The notes: generated by a model from the sequence alone, not told the origin. DNA of 64,000 nt from SAR86 cluster bacterium (GCA_023703655.1 CP097973.1:540170-604169); one strand, 5' to 3'; shown: positions 26,812 to 37,545, numbered from the stretch's first letter. Made by a program: numbers and translations.

Positions 26812-27536
26812 GTGCTTAAATTATTTAATACTGATGGTTTATCAGTAATTATTCCATCAACGCCCAGTTCAATTAGATTATCCATGACGTTTGAATCATT
26901 AATTGTCCAAACATGTATTTTTAACCCGCGCTCGTGAATAAAATTAATGAAATGTTTTGTGACTAGTTTTACTCCATATTTATAAATTGGCACCTGCACA
27001 CAATCACCCTCAATGTTAAATACATCTAAACCAAGACTCATTAACTTTATTTTAAATATTTCACTAGGCCCCATTGAGGTACAGAATTTTGGGTAATGCT
27101 GACGTGTATAAACTAATCTTCTATCTGAAAAACTAGCAATACAAACTCTGTCATATGTTTTTTGTTTAGATAAAATTTTTAAAGCCGGCATCATTACTTC
27201 ATCTGTCTTTAAATCAATATTGAATTTAATGTCACTAAATGCATCCAAACAGTCAATTAGACGTGGTATTTTGCAATCATCAAATATCCTTATTTTATCT
27301 ATTTCATAACTATTCAAATCATTAAATTTTTTATCAATACCAGCAACTCTTTTTAGATCATCATCATGAAATATATAGGGAATTTCATCCTTTGAGGCTT
27401 GAACATCCGTCTCAATGTAATCACAACCAATTTTTACTGCATAACTAAATCCTTCTAATGTATTTTCATGAGTCTCAAGTGATCCTCCTCGATGAGCTAG
27501 GGTTATATAATTTTTGTGATTAAGATATTGATGCAT
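26808..27536 (-). CDS. Glycerophosphodiester phosphodiesterase
   Basis: A 242-residue GDPD-family TIM barrel that releases sn-glycerol 3-phosphate and an alcohol from deacylated phospholipids. Catalytic and metal residues are visible: His15-Arg16 in AHRGG, Glu24-Asn25 in HENT, Glu42 and Asp44 in YIETDVQ, and His57 in FHDDDL. There is no signal peptide, so it acts in the cytosol like UgpQ. Its product feeds phosphate and lipid metabolism, fitting the phosphorus theme of the region, but its neighbours do not form an operon with it. Confidence 0.92.
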   Translation of the reverse strand: MHQYLNHKNYITLAHRGGSLETHENTLEGFSYAVKIGCDYIETDVQASKDEIPYIFHDDDLKRVAGIDKKFNDLNSYEIDKIRIFDDCKIPRLIDCLDAFSDIKFNIDLKTDEVMMPALKILSKQKTYDRVCIASFSDRRLVYTRQHYPKFCTSMGPSEIFKIKLMSLGLDVFNIEGDCVQVPIYKYGVKLVTKHFINFIHERGLKIHVWTINDSNVMDNLIELGVDGIITDKPSVLNNLST

Positions 27537-27577
27537 AGAATTTTATTCATTTTAGGTGGATGATGTAAAATAATATC

Positions 27578-27790
27578 ATGATTTATGAATCCATAATTCC
27601 TGGACTTAATCTGATGGCAATTGGCATGCTTATAGTATTTACGTTCCTTTTGGTTCTTATCATTTCAACAAAATTAATGACGCTTATTTTATCTATTGGT
27701 AATATTCATACATCAAATGAAATACAAACTTCTTTATCAGATGAAGAGAGTTTCATAATTAAAGAGGTTATTAAATACCATCGATCATGA
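27578..27790 (+). CDS. oadG: Oxaloacetate decarboxylase gamma chain (OadG)
   Basis: A 70-residue protein with one N-terminal membrane helix (GLNLMAIGMLIVFTFLLVLI), the recognisable OadG start, and a short polar tail. The gamma chain anchors the alpha subunit to the membrane-bound beta subunit and helps assembly. The alpha gene follows with an ATGA overlap and beta follows that, so the identification rests on sequence and on the complete gamma-alpha-beta order. Confidence 0.87.
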   Translation: MIYESIIPGLNLMAIGMLIVFTFLLVLIISTKLMTLILSIGNIHTSNEIQTSLSDEESFIIKEVIKYHRS

Positions 27791-29544
27791 ATGAAGAAAA
27801 AATAATTGGTATTACCGAAGTAGTACTTCGTGATGGACATCAGTCTCTCCTTGCTACTCGATTTAGATATGAAGATATGGAAGATATTTTATCTTTAATG
27901 GATAAAGTTGGATATTGGTCTGTTGAGTCATGGGGAGGAGCTATATTTGATTCATGCATTAGATATCTAGGAGAAGACCCCTGGGAAAGAATAAGAAAAA
28001 TTAAGTCTATGATGCCAAACACTCCTCAGCAGATGTTACTTAGGAGCCAAAATCTCTTAGGTTATAAACATTACTCCGACGATGTTGTTAAAAAATTTGT
28101 TGAACGTTCAAAAGAAAATGGTGTTGACGTGTTTAGAATCTTTGATGCAATGAATGATCCAAGAAATATGAGTGAATCAATCAAATGTACTAAAGAGATG
28201 GAAGGGCACGCACAAGGAACAATTTCTTATACTACAAGTCCTGTCCACAATATTAAAGGATGGGTCGATTTATCTCTAAAAATTCAAGATTTAGGTGCTG
28301 ATTCGCTAGCTATAAAAGATATGGCTGGACTATTAAAACCTTATGTGGCGTTTGAATTAGTCTCATCATTAAAAGAAAATTTAGAAATTCCTATTCATAT
28401 GCAGAGTCATGCCACCACAGGAATGTCTACTGCAACCGGTATAAAGGCAATAGAGGCTGGGTTGGATAATATTGATGTATCTATTTCTACCATGAGCATG
28501 ACATATGGCCATTCACCAACAGAAACTATGGTGGCAATTTTGGAAGGTACTAATAGACAAACAAATATTGATATTAAAATGTTAGAACCCATCGCAAGTC
28601 ACTTTAAAAAAACTCGATCCAGATACCGTAATTTTGAGGGTTCACTTCGTGGCGTTGACTCAAGAATACTTATTAGTCAGGTTCCTGGTGGAATGCTTAC
28701 TAATTTAGAAAATCAACTAAAAGAACAAAATGCGGCTCACTTATTTGATGAAGTATTAAAAGAAATACCAAAAGTCCGTGAAGAGCTTGGATTTATTCCC
28801 CTAGTAACACCAACTTCACAAATTGTCGGAACACAATCAGTTATAAATGTACTCAGTGAAGAACGCTACAAAACAATCACCAATGAAACGAGAGGACTAC
28901 TTGCGGGTGAGTATGGAGCAACTCCTGCGGATGTGGATAAAGATCTTCAAGAAAAGGCTCTTGAAGGCGATGCAGCAATTTCATGTAGGCCAGCTGATTT
29001 GATTAATGAAAAATTTAGCGATATCAATGAGGAATTCATTAAAGTCCATCAAGAAAATAGTCTAGATGTAGAAATCAATGACGATAATGTTTTAATTTAT
29101 GCATTGTTCCCTGAAATTGGCTTGAATTATTTTAAAAATATTAATAATCCAAACTATTTTGAAATGCGCCCTCCAGAGATAGAAGAAAAAACTTCCAATG
29201 TATATGCAGTTACAATTAATGATAAGACTATTGAGATTAGTGTTGATGAAATGGATAACATCACACTTAATGATACTCACAAAAGGAAATCTAATGTTGA
29301 AGTGCAAAAAGATACAACTACCAAATCAACAAAATTTGAACTAAATGCACCTTTAGCAGGCAATATTTTTAAAATCTTTACAAAAGATGGCGAAGCTGTT
29401 GTGAAAGATCAAACATTAATAATACTTGAAGCAATGAAAATGGAAACTGAAATAAAATCGCCTGAGGACGGCATTGTTAAACAAATACATGCAAAGGTTG
29501 GTGATTCTGTAAATCCTGGTGACATACTAATTGAGTTTTCTTAA
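27787..29544 (+). CDS. oadA: Oxaloacetate decarboxylase alpha chain, biotin-containing (OadA)
   Basis: A 585-residue carboxyltransferase with a biotinyl domain. The N-terminal TIM barrel starts [16 protein letters not shown] and includes [11 protein letters not shown] (catalytic Lys and metal site) and [10 protein letters not shown]. After a short linker (about 505-515), the biotin domain has the acceptor Lys551 in EAMKMET. It transfers CO2 from oxaloacetate to biotin; decarboxylation by the beta subunit then drives Na+ export. The family is shared with pyruvate carboxylase subunit B, but the flanking oadG and oadB settle the assignment. Confidence 0.94.
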   Translation: MNEEKIIGITEVVLRDGHQSLLATRFRYEDMEDILSLMDKVGYWSVESWGGAIFDSCIRYLGEDPWERIRKIKSMMPNTPQQMLLRSQNLLGYKHYSDDVVKKFVERSKENGVDVFRIFDAMNDPRNMSESIKCTKEMEGHAQGTISYTTSPVHNIKGWVDLSLKIQDLGADSLAIKDMAGLLKPYVAFELVSSLKENLEIPIHMQSHATTGMSTATGIKAIEAGLDNIDVSISTMSMTYGHSPTETMVAILEGTNRQTNIDIKMLEPIASHFKKTRSRYRNFEGSLRGVDSRILISQVPGGMLTNLENQLKEQNAAHLFDEVLKEIPKVREELGFIPLVTPTSQIVGTQSVINVLSEERYKTITNETRGLLAGEYGATPADVDKDLQEKALEGDAAISCRPADLINEKFSDINEEFIKVHQENSLDVEINDDNVLIYALFPEIGLNYFKNINNPNYFEMRPPEIEEKTSNVYAVTINDKTIEISVDEMDNITLNDTHKRKSNVEVQKDTTTKSTKFELNAPLAGNIFKIFTKDGEAVVKDQTLIILEAMKMETEIKSPEDGIVKQIHAKVGDSVNPGDILIEFS

Positions 29545-29546
29545 TT

Positions 29547-30836
29547 ATGGAATTTGATCTATCAGGTTTATTAACTTCATTTGGTATTTATTCAATCACC
29601 TTAAGCCAGATTCTTATGATTGGTGTAGGGTTTTTACTTTTATTTCTTGCTATACATAATAAATTCGAACCATTATTACTATTACCAATTGGGTTTGGAG
29701 CAATACTTACTAATATTCCTGAAATTGGACTAAGTTATAGTGGTTTAGAAAAATTAATATTAGTTAATGATCAACTCGAAGTAGAGGGTTTGCTTGCATT
29801 ATTAGGACTCAGTGAAATTAATCTGTACTCAATATCTGATTTAACATCTCATCAATTATTTATGGGTGAGAATTTTGCATATGATCAGGGTTATCGATCC
29901 GGTATTTTGTATAAATTTTATCAAGTATCAATTGGATCAGGTATTGCTCCGTTGCTTATTTTTATGGGTGTAGGTGCAATGACAGATTTTGGTCCTATGT
30001 TAGCAAATCCCAAAACATTAATCCTTGGTGCAGCTGCTCAATTTGGAATTTTTGCTACTGTAATTGGTGCTTTATTTCTAAATAATTTTGATACTTTTAG
30101 TTTTACCCTTAAACAAGCTGCTGCAACTGGAATCATTGGTGGTGCCGATGGCCCTACAGCCATATATGTTGCATCAATTTTAGCACCAGAACTTCTTGGT
30201 GCTATTGCGGTTGCTGCATATTCTTACATGGCACTAGTGCCTTTGATCCAACCACCAATTATGAAAGCACTTACCACTCAAAAAGAAAAAGCTATCGTAA
30301 TGAATCAATTAAGAAATGTAAGTCAAAAAGAAAAAATATTTTTTCCAATAATATTGTTGTTACTAGTAGCATTGTTTTTGCCATCTGCAGCTCCACTTTT
30401 AGGCATGTTTTGTTTTGGCAACCTGTTGAAAGAGTCTCAGGTAGTTGAAAGGTTAAGTGAAGTTGTACAAAACTCTTTAATTAATATTGTTACAATTTTT
30501 TTAGGTCTAAGCGTTGGGTCTCAACTGCTAGCAGAAAAATTTCTTACAGCTGAAACTTTAGGAATTTTAGTATTGGGTGTTATAGCGTTTGCAATTGGTA
30601 CAGCCTCAGGTGTATTGATGGCAAAAATCATGAATTTATTTAGTAAAAACAAAATCAATCCTCTAATAGGAGCGGCAGGGGTTTCAGCAGTTCCAATGGC
30701 TGCGCGCGTTGTCAATAAAGTTGGGCTTGAATACAATTCACAAAATTTTTTGTTGATGCATGCAATGGGCCCTAATGTAGCTGGTGTAATTGGTTCTGCT
30801 GTAGCAGCTGGAATAATGATTAAGCTTCTTTATTAA
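29547..30836 (+). CDS. oadB: Oxaloacetate decarboxylase beta chain, Na+ pump (OadB)
   Basis: A 429-residue membrane protein with about nine hydrophobic segments. The family signature [16 protein letters not shown] (Na+/carboxybiotin site, near residue 195) and [12 protein letters not shown] are present, as is [13 protein letters not shown] near the end. It couples decarboxylation of carboxybiotin to outward Na+ pumping. It starts two bases after oadA. In an aerobic marine cell this pump may generate a sodium gradient or remove excess oxaloacetate. Confidence 0.94.
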   Translation: MEFDLSGLLTSFGIYSITLSQILMIGVGFLLLFLAIHNKFEPLLLLPIGFGAILTNIPEIGLSYSGLEKLILVNDQLEVEGLLALLGLSEINLYSISDLTSHQLFMGENFAYDQGYRSGILYKFYQVSIGSGIAPLLIFMGVGAMTDFGPMLANPKTLILGAAAQFGIFATVIGALFLNNFDTFSFTLKQAAATGIIGGADGPTAIYVASILAPELLGAIAVAAYSYMALVPLIQPPIMKALTTQKEKAIVMNQLRNVSQKEKIFFPIILLLLVALFLPSAAPLLGMFCFGNLLKESQVVERLSEVVQNSLINIVTIFLGLSVGSQLLAEKFLTAETLGILVLGVIAFAIGTASGVLMAKIMNLFSKNKINPLIGAAGVSAVPMAARVVNKVGLEYNSQNFLLMHAMGPNVAGVIGSAVAAGIMIKLLY

Positions 30837-30837
30837 A

Positions 30838-31968
30838 TTGACAGATAAATTCTCTTCAATAAAACCATATTCTGATCATGAGGTAAATGGTGTCTTAAAC
30901 AGAATCATTGCAAATGATAACTTTATTGATGCTCTTCAATCTCAACAAAATCAATTAGCAAAATTTATTCCATTTTCTAAATTTTTTCTTAAAAAATATA
31001 TGTTACGTCTAATAAAAAATATTAATTCAGTTGATGCTTATCAATTGCTTTATGAAAAACTTATTAAAGACATGATCAGTAGTAAAATTGATAATTTTAA
31101 CCTAAGTGGATTGGATAATATTGACCCTAAGCAGAATTATCTATTCATATCAAATCATCGCGATATAACTCTTGATCCTGCATTACTAAATTATGCTATT
31201 TTCCAGCATGGTCATAAAACTTTTAATATTGCAATTGGAGATAATTTAATAAAAGATTCATGGGTTTCAGATCTAATGAGACTTAATAAAAGTTTTATTA
31301 TTAAAAGATCTGGAAATTCAAAGAAAGAAATTTATAAGAGTCTAAAATTGGCATCTGAATTTATTGGAAACAAGATACTTAACTCTAATGAATCTGTATG
31401 GATTGCTCAAAGACAGGGTAGGGCTAAAGATGGAATTGATGCAACAGATACTAGTATATTAAAGATGATTTATTTGTCTGCAAAAAAAGATATGTCGATT
31501 GGCGAATATTTTAATAAATTAAAAATAGTACCAATTTCTCTTTCCTACGAGATTGACCCTAATGATGTTTCTAAAGCTAATGAGCTTTCAATTATCAGTA
31601 GCAATGGCCGCTACATAAAGTCTAAGAATGAGGACTTTTTGAGTATCTATAATGGTATATTTGGTAATAAAGGAAACGTATCTTTAAAAATATGTAAACC
31701 TGTAAATTTAGATAAAGATATAAACTTTGATTCCATTGCAGAGATAATTGATAAGAAAATTATTTCTGGATATAAATTACATTCGTCTAATTATGCAGCA
31801 GCAAGTCTTCTACGAATTGGATTTGATAAAAATGAGATTGCTGAAGAAGAACTGAACAAAGCTGTGAATGAGATGAGTAATAAAGTTTCATTATTATCAG
31901 ATGGCGTAAGAAAGAATTTGCTTCTTCAATACGCCAATCCAATAATTCAGAAGCAAAACTTAGTGTAG
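30838..31968 (+). CDS. Glycerol-3-phosphate/lysophosphatidate-type acyltransferase
   Basis: A 376-residue PlsB/PlsC-superfamily acyltransferase. The catalytic HxxxxD motif appears as NHRDITLD near residue 102; block II/III-like segments IIKRSGNSKKE and VWIAQRQGRAKDG follow. The length and the GRAKDG segment are closer to PlsB-type than to short PlsC enzymes. No membrane helix is prominent. The start is TTG at 30838, directly after oadB, with a weak ribosome binding site; no better start is near. Its role would be phospholipid or storage-lipid synthesis. Confidence 0.8.
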   Translation: MTDKFSSIKPYSDHEVNGVLNRIIANDNFIDALQSQQNQLAKFIPFSKFFLKKYMLRLIKNINSVDAYQLLYEKLIKDMISSKIDNFNLSGLDNIDPKQNYLFISNHRDITLDPALLNYAIFQHGHKTFNIAIGDNLIKDSWVSDLMRLNKSFIIKRSGNSKKEIYKSLKLASEFIGNKILNSNESVWIAQRQGRAKDGIDATDTSILKMIYLSAKKDMSIGEYFNKLKIVPISLSYEIDPNDVSKANELSIISSNGRYIKSKNEDFLSIYNGIFGNKGNVSLKICKPVNLDKDINFDSIAEIIDKKIISGYKLHSSNYAAASLLRIGFDKNEIAEEELNKAVNEMSNKVSLLSDGVRKNLLLQYANPIIQKQNLV

Positions 31969-32021
31969 ATTCTAGGGGGGAAAGAGTAACCGATAATTTG
32001 TTCGGTAAAAATCTACACTAA
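31960..32021. repeat. 12-base inverted repeat enclosing a second hairpin, between convergent genes
   Basis: Arms TTAGTGTAGATT (31960-31971, spanning the acyltransferase stop codon) and AATCTACACTAA (32010-32021) are perfectly complementary. The 38-base interval contains ACCGA (31989-31993) paired with TCGGT (32002-32006), and a run of six G. The element lies in the convergent gap between the acyltransferase and amt. It could act as a bidirectional terminator or 3'-end stabiliser, or it could be a small structured RNA. Confidence 0.55.
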
Positions 32022-32048
32022 ATTTGCCAACTCTCCTCTAAAATTAAA

Positions 32049-32078
32049 GGAAATAAATGTGGCGCTGAATGCACCACA
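32049..32078 (-). terminator. Intrinsic terminator of the amt operon
   Basis: On the minus strand TGTGGTGC (32078-32071) pairs with GCGCCACA (32065-32058) through seven Watson-Crick pairs and one G.T wobble, with loop ATTCA, followed by the T-rich TTTATTTC. It begins 8 bases after the amt stop codon. Confidence 0.7.
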
Positions 32079-32085
32079 CTTTGAA

Positions 32086-33324
32086 CTAGTCAAATTCCGG
32101 ATATGCTTCAACTCCAACCTCAGTTGAATCAAGTCCAGCCATTTGTTCTTCATCAGTCGCTCTGATGCTTAAGAACATATTGATAACATATATTGCTATA
32201 AGGCTTGCAACATATGTAAATCCAGCAATAGCTATAACTCCATATAGTTGCCACAAGAAACTTGCATCACCATTAGTGAAAGGTACTACCATAACACCAA
32301 AGATTCCAACTATACCGTGAGCTGATATTGCTCCTACAGGATCATCAATTTTAAGTTTTTTCTCAAAATACAAGATTGAGACATAAACCAATAAGCCAGC
32401 TAACAAACCAATTAACACAGCTGCACCACCGCTAGGTGCACTTGGACCTGCAGTAATACCGACTAATCCAGCAATCGCACCATTTATGGCCATTGTTACA
32501 TCCATTTTCCCAGTCATGATAAGACTTAAAATAAGGGCACCAACAACACCTCCTGCAGCTGCCATGTTTGTATTCAAGAACACTTGACTTACTGCAACAG
32601 CACTAGCCTCTGAACTTACTACAAGCTCGGATCCACCATTAAAGCCAAACCAGCCTAACCACAATATCCATGCTCCTAATGCAGCAATCGGTATATTTGA
32701 ACCAGGCATTGCGTTAGTTGTTCCATCAGCATTGTATTTACCCATTCTTGGACCAAGAACTGTGACTATAGCCAAAGCAGCAGCAGCACCACATAAGTGC
32801 ACTGTACCTGACCCAGCATAATCTGAATAGCCGCCTGATGATAGGAAACCACCACCCCAATTCCAATATCCTTGGATAGGATATATGAAACCAGTTAGCA
32901 CTATGGCAAATATAAAGAATGGCAAAAGCTTCATCCTACCAGCAACTGCTCCAGAAACAATTGACATTGCAGTTGCAACAAATACAACTTGGAAAAAGAA
33001 ATCAGCCTGTTGAGAATAATCCATTCCATAAGGCATGCCAATTTCCTCATTTGGTAGGCTAGTAGATAAACCCAATGATGTTCCAATTGCAGGAATAATT
33101 CCGTCAATGATCGCACCACCTGGATACATCAGTACAAAACCACATGTTAAATACATAATGCATGCAATTGAATAAAGACCTAAATTTTTAGTAACAATTT
33201 CTGAAACATCCTTTTTTTGGACCAGCCCAGCTTCTAACATAGTAAAACCAGCTGCCATCCACATTACAAGTGCTCCAGACATCAAAGCGTAAAACGTATC
33301 AAGTGAAAATTTAATTTCGTCCAT
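32086..33324 (-). CDS. amt: Ammonium transporter (Amt)
   Basis: A 412-residue polytopic Amt/Mep/Rh protein. It has about eleven hydrophobic segments, the twin-histidine pore pair in GTVHLCGAA and ISAHGIVGIFG, and GAWILWLGWFGFNGGS. Amt conducts ammonium and is blocked by unmodified GlnK. The gene has a strong GGAGG site (minus-strand AGGAGGAAAA before ATG 33324), lies 8 bases downstream of glnK, and ends at a hairpin terminator. With the upstream sigma-54 promoter this is a nitrogen-starvation operon. Confidence 0.95.
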   Translation of the reverse strand: MDEIKFSLDTFYALMSGALVMWMAAGFTMLEAGLVQKKDVSEIVTKNLGLYSIACIMYLTCGFVLMYPGGAIIDGIIPAIGTSLGLSTSLPNEEIGMPYGMDYSQQADFFFQVVFVATAMSIVSGAVAGRMKLLPFFIFAIVLTGFIYPIQGYWNWGGGFLSSGGYSDYAGSGTVHLCGAAAALAIVTVLGPRMGKYNADGTTNAMPGSNIPIAALGAWILWLGWFGFNGGSELVVSSEASAVAVSQVFLNTNMAAAGGVVGALILSLIMTGKMDVTMAINGAIAGLVGITAGPSAPSGGAAVLIGLLAGLLVYVSILYFEKKLKIDDPVGAISAHGIVGIFGVMVVPFTNGDASFLWQLYGVIAIAGFTYVASLIAIYVINMFLSIRATDEEQMAGLDSTEVGVEAYPEFD

Positions 33325-33332
33325 TTTTCCTC

Positions 33333-33674
<342 letters not shown>

Positions 33675-34274
33675 TTATAAACTCGCTGCGATTGAGAAGA
33701 AAACACCATCTTCATCAACACCACTGTATCCTTCGTCTGTGAAGTCATAAAGCGTTAATCCACACTCATATGAACCACAAGCAAATCCATAACTAATACT
33801 ATAGTTGTCACCCATGTCATCATAGGTTCCATATGCAAAAGATACTGGACCTATACCGTAAGAAAGTTCCAAATAATCTGTGGCATCATCTTGCCCTGAA
33901 GCATAAAGAATTCCTAAGTCACCAAAGCTGAGACCAAGATAGATCTCTTCAAATTTAATATCAGGACTTGCATCTGGATAATCAAAGACAAGATATCCAA
34001 TATCCATGCTCACTGAGTCGCTGACATCAAACGCATAACCAGCATAGTAATCAAGTTCCTGACCATTACCATTGTTGAAATTAACGTTAGAACCCCAAAA
34101 ACCAGCATAAAAACCTGATTCAGAAGCATAGTCAAAACCACCAGATACTGCTGGTCCGTCTGATTGAGTCATACCCCTCCATATGTAATCAGTGGTAAAG
34201 CCAACATTGGCACTTACTTCTGAAAAAGATGGAAGTGAAAATAATCCAATCGATAGTAATAAATATTTTTTCAT
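33675..34274 (-). CDS. TorF-family putative outer-membrane porin
   Basis: About 199 residues: a signal peptide (MKKYLLLSIGLFSLPSFS), then ANVGFTTDYIWRGMTQSDGPAVSGG, the signature of the TorF/gcw_chp family of small beta barrels, followed by amphipathic strands with acidic turns. The family is often found beside glnK-amt in proteobacteria. I start at ATG 34274 because GGAGG lies just upstream; the frame also opens at 34286. Being first in a sigma-54-driven operon with glnK and amt suggests it lets small nitrogen compounds across the outer membrane, which is an inference. Confidence 0.85.
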   Translation of the reverse strand: MKKYLLLSIGLFSLPSFSEVSANVGFTTDYIWRGMTQSDGPAVSGGFDYASESGFYAGFWGSNVNFNNGNGQELDYYAGYAFDVSDSVSMDIGYLVFDYPDASPDIKFEEIYLGLSFGDLGILYASGQDDATDYLELSYGIGPVSFAYGTYDDMGDNYSISYGFACGSYECGLTLYDFTDEGYSGVDEDGVFFSIAASL

Positions 34275-34310
34275 ATTTTCCTCCATAAAATATTTCCTTA
34301 CTTATGTAGA

Positions 34311-34327
34311 TGCAATATGCATGCCAA
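34311..34327 (-). promoter_or_regulatory. Sigma-54 (RpoN) promoter of the porin-glnK-amt operon
   Basis: On the minus strand TTGGCATG-CATA-TTGCA (34327 to 34311) fits the -24/-12 consensus TTGGCACG-N4-TTGCA with GG and GC exactly 10 bases apart. A transcript starting about 12 bases later would give a leader of about 27 bases with a GGAGG site before the porin ATG at 34274. A GCACC half-site, like half an NtrC site, lies close upstream at 34342-34338. Confidence 0.8.
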
Positions 34328-34381
34328 TAAGACTGAAGGTGCTTAAAATGTTAATATTTTTGAGAATAAAGGAGAAAGACA

Positions 34382-34675
34382 ATGTCACATATGAATATAG
34401 TGAAGTTTCATGTAAATCCAGATAATATTGATAATTTTCTTGATGCATTTAAAAATGCAACACTAAATCAAGGACAAATATCTGGTAAGTTAGTGCAAAT
34501 TGCTGAAAATAAGTTTTGTAGCATAGGATTATGGGAATCTCAAAGTGCTATGGATGAAGCAATGGATGATATGATTAGCTTTTTAGATACAATTCGTCAT
34601 ATGCTTATTACGATTTCTGAAGAATTAGGTGTAACAGATCCTGCTTCAGGACCTGTTTTAATAGAACATAATTAG
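34382..34675 (+). CDS. Small ABM-like (dimeric alpha/beta barrel) protein
   Basis: A 97-residue protein beginning MSHMNIVKFHVNPDNIDNFLDAF, a ferredoxin-like fold start typical of antibiotic-biosynthesis-monooxygenase-like or EthD-type dimeric barrels; FCSIGLWESQSAMDEAM is the second half-motif. Enzymatic function is unknown. It has a good AAGGAG site and precedes an SDR by nine bases. Its short upstream gap (34275-34381) is shared with the divergent porin operon. Confidence 0.68.
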   Translation: MSHMNIVKFHVNPDNIDNFLDAFKNATLNQGQISGKLVQIAENKFCSIGLWESQSAMDEAMDDMISFLDTIRHMLITISEELGVTDPASGPVLIEHN

Positions 34676-34684
34676 GATAAATAT

Positions 34685-35446
34685 ATGGAAATAAAAAATA
34701 AAACAATTGTTGTTACTGGTGGTGCTTCAGGTTTAGGTGAAGCAACCGCAAGAAGTTTTTTAAAAGCTGGTGCGAATGTTGTTATTTTTGACTTAAATGA
34801 TGACAATGCAAATAAGATTATTTCTGAGCTAGGCTCTGAAAATATTAAATATATAAATACAAATGTTACGGATGAGGAATCTGTTACAAAAGCATTTGAT
34901 TTTGTTCAGAAAGAATTTAAAAAACTGCATGTTGTTATAAATTGTGCTGGCACTGGATATGGAGCCAGAATTATTGGTAAAGATGCTCCACATCCATTGG
35001 ATCATTTTAAATTTATTATTGACCTTAATTTGGTGGGTACATTTAATGTAATGCGGTTAGGTGCCTCAATGATGGATAAAAATGGAGAAGATGAAAACGG
35101 CGTTATTATTAACACTGCATCTGTTGCTGGCTATGAAGGCCAAATTGGTCAATCTGCCTATAGTGCATCAAAAGCGGGTGTGATTGGATTGACGCTAACA
35201 GCTGCAAGGGATCTAGCAAGGCATTCTATAAGAGTAAATACAATTGCGCCGGGTATTTTTGATACTCCTTTAATGAAGATGGCACCTGATAAAATACGTG
35301 ATCCATTAATCTCATCTACTCAGTTTCCTCCCCGGTTTGGTGAGCCTAATGAATTTGCACAATTAGCAATGCACATCGTTGAAAACACTTATTTAAATGG
35401 CGAAACAATAAGATTGGATTCAGGGATGCGAATGCAACCAAGGTGA
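34685..35446 (+). CDS. SDR, 3-hydroxyacyl-CoA dehydrogenase type II-like
   Basis: A 253-residue classical SDR: TGGASGLGEAT near residue 12, NCAGTGYG, catalytic Ser in NTASVAG, YSASKAG, and a C-terminus LNGETIRLDSGMRM. The segment DHFKFIIDLNLVGTFNVMRL and the MAPDKIRDPLISSTQFPPRFG motif match the HSD17B10/3-hydroxyacyl-CoA dehydrogenase type II branch, which oxidises 3-hydroxyacyl-CoA and steroid alcohols. It overlaps the oxidoreductase that follows by four bases. Confidence 0.9.
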   Translation: MEIKNKTIVVTGGASGLGEATARSFLKAGANVVIFDLNDDNANKIISELGSENIKYINTNVTDEESVTKAFDFVQKEFKKLHVVINCAGTGYGARIIGKDAPHPLDHFKFIIDLNLVGTFNVMRLGASMMDKNGEDENGVIINTASVAGYEGQIGQSAYSASKAGVIGLTLTAARDLARHSIRVNTIAPGIFDTPLMKMAPDKIRDPLISSTQFPPRFGEPNEFAQLAMHIVENTYLNGETIRLDSGMRMQPR

Positions 35447-36432
35447 ATCAATTGGATTTTAATGCTTTTGTTGTATCTCAAAAGAATGATAAATTTATCT
35501 CTGAAATTAAATCAATTAAGCAACCTAAATTAGAAGACGGAAAAGTTTTAATATCAGTAAAATATTCATCATTGAATTATAAAGATGCTCTTTCTGCATC
35601 AGGCAATAGAGGAGTTACAAGAGAATATCCATTTGTTCCTGGAATTGATGCAGCTGGCACTGTAATTGAATCATCATGCGATAAGTTAAGTAAAGGTGAT
35701 GAAGTTATAGTTACTGGATATGATTTAGGCATGAATACCTTTGGTGGATTTGGTGAAGTAATTCATGTTCCAACTGAGTGGGTTGTAAGTTTACCAAATA
35801 ATTTATCTCTTGAAGATTCTATGATGCTTGGAACAGCTGGTTTGACTGCTGCAGCCTGTATTGATTCAATATTAATGAATGATAATTTTTTGAAACCAGT
35901 TGCTGTTAGCGGTGCTAGTGGAGGAGTTGGCTCAATCGCCATATCAATTTTATCTAAATTACATATATCTGCGACTGCTATTTCCAGTAAAAAAGAATCT
36001 GAAGATTTTCTTAAAGGACTTGGTGCTGAGAATATAATTTTTTTAGATGATTACTGTAAGAATGACTGCCGACCATTAGATAAATCCGTTTTTTCAAATG
36101 CTATCGATGCTGTTGGAGGAGAAATTCTATCAAGATTAATTTCACAAGTTGAAAGGCACGGCGTTATTACATGTTGTGGCAATGTAAATTCTCATATTCT
36201 AAATACTACTGTATTTCCATTTATTCTTAGAGGCATTACGTTGAAAGGAATTGATTCTGCTGAATCATCAATTGATTATAAGTCATACTTATGGAGTAAG
36301 TTAGCATCTGAATGGAAGGTTGATTTGCACAAATCAACAAAAATAATCGCTTTAGATGAATTGTCATTAGAAATTGATAAAATATTGGCTGGAAAACAAA
36401 TTGGAAGAGTTTTAATAAAACACAATATTTAA
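35443..36432 (+). CDS. Zinc-free MDR oxidoreductase, YhdH/AcuI-like (acryloyl-CoA reductase family)
   Basis: A 329-residue medium-chain dehydrogenase. It has the YhdH/AcuI landmarks LNYKDALSASGNRGVTREYPFVPGID, GGFGEVIHVPTEWVVSLP, GTAGLTAA and AVSGASGGVGSIA (NADPH site), and no catalytic or structural zinc cysteines in the usual places. AcuI reduces acryloyl-CoA to propionyl-CoA in DMSP degradation and detoxification. The start is GTG at 35443, overlapping the SDR stop. No DMSP lyase is recognised nearby, so the substrate may be another enoyl-CoA or quinone. Confidence 0.82.
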   Translation: MNQLDFNAFVVSQKNDKFISEIKSIKQPKLEDGKVLISVKYSSLNYKDALSASGNRGVTREYPFVPGIDAAGTVIESSCDKLSKGDEVIVTGYDLGMNTFGGFGEVIHVPTEWVVSLPNNLSLEDSMMLGTAGLTAAACIDSILMNDNFLKPVAVSGASGGVGSIAISILSKLHISATAISSKKESEDFLKGLGAENIIFLDDYCKNDCRPLDKSVFSNAIDAVGGEILSRLISQVERHGVITCCGNVNSHILNTTVFPFILRGITLKGIDSAESSIDYKSYLWSKLASEWKVDLHKSTKIIALDELSLEIDKILAGKQIGRVLIKHNI

Positions 36433-36433
36433 T

Positions 36434-36565
36434 ATGAATAAGAAATTTGAAGAATTTTACGAAACTTCTGAGGACAATGAGGACTCAAAATCTGATACCA
36501 CAATTGCTTTAATAATAGTTATCGTTGCAGTTGTTACAGCTTTATTTTGGGTGTCTAGTCAATAG
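36434..36565 (+). CDS. 43-residue single-helix membrane protein
   Basis: A short gene beginning one base after the oxidoreductase stop. It encodes an acidic cytoplasmic stretch (KFEEFYETSEDNEDSKSD) and one hydrophobic helix (about 22-41) ending in a short tail. No family is recognised. Tight spacing with the gene before suggests co-expression. It converges on trxB with a one-base gap. Confidence 0.45.
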   Translation: MNKKFEEFYETSEDNEDSKSDTTIALIIVIVAVVTALFWVSSQ

Positions 36566-36566
36566 T

Positions 36567-37496
<930 letters not shown>

Positions 37497-37539
37497 TTAA
37501 TTATAAATCATGGGTTAAAATTTTTTACAAAATCCATTA

Positions 37540-37545
37540 TATAAT
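37540..37545 (+). promoter_or_regulatory. Candidate -10 element for ftsK
   Basis: A perfect TATAAT lies 17 bases before the ftsK start, in the 69-base gap from trxB. TTAAAA 19 bases upstream of it is a poor -35. In sequence this AT-rich a TATAAT alone is weak evidence. Confidence 0.3.

Noticed and set aside
34192-34425. Plus-strand frame across the porin head and glnK promoter gap
   Set aside because: It crosses the sigma-54 promoter and the real gene start at 34382, and has no recognisable domain.
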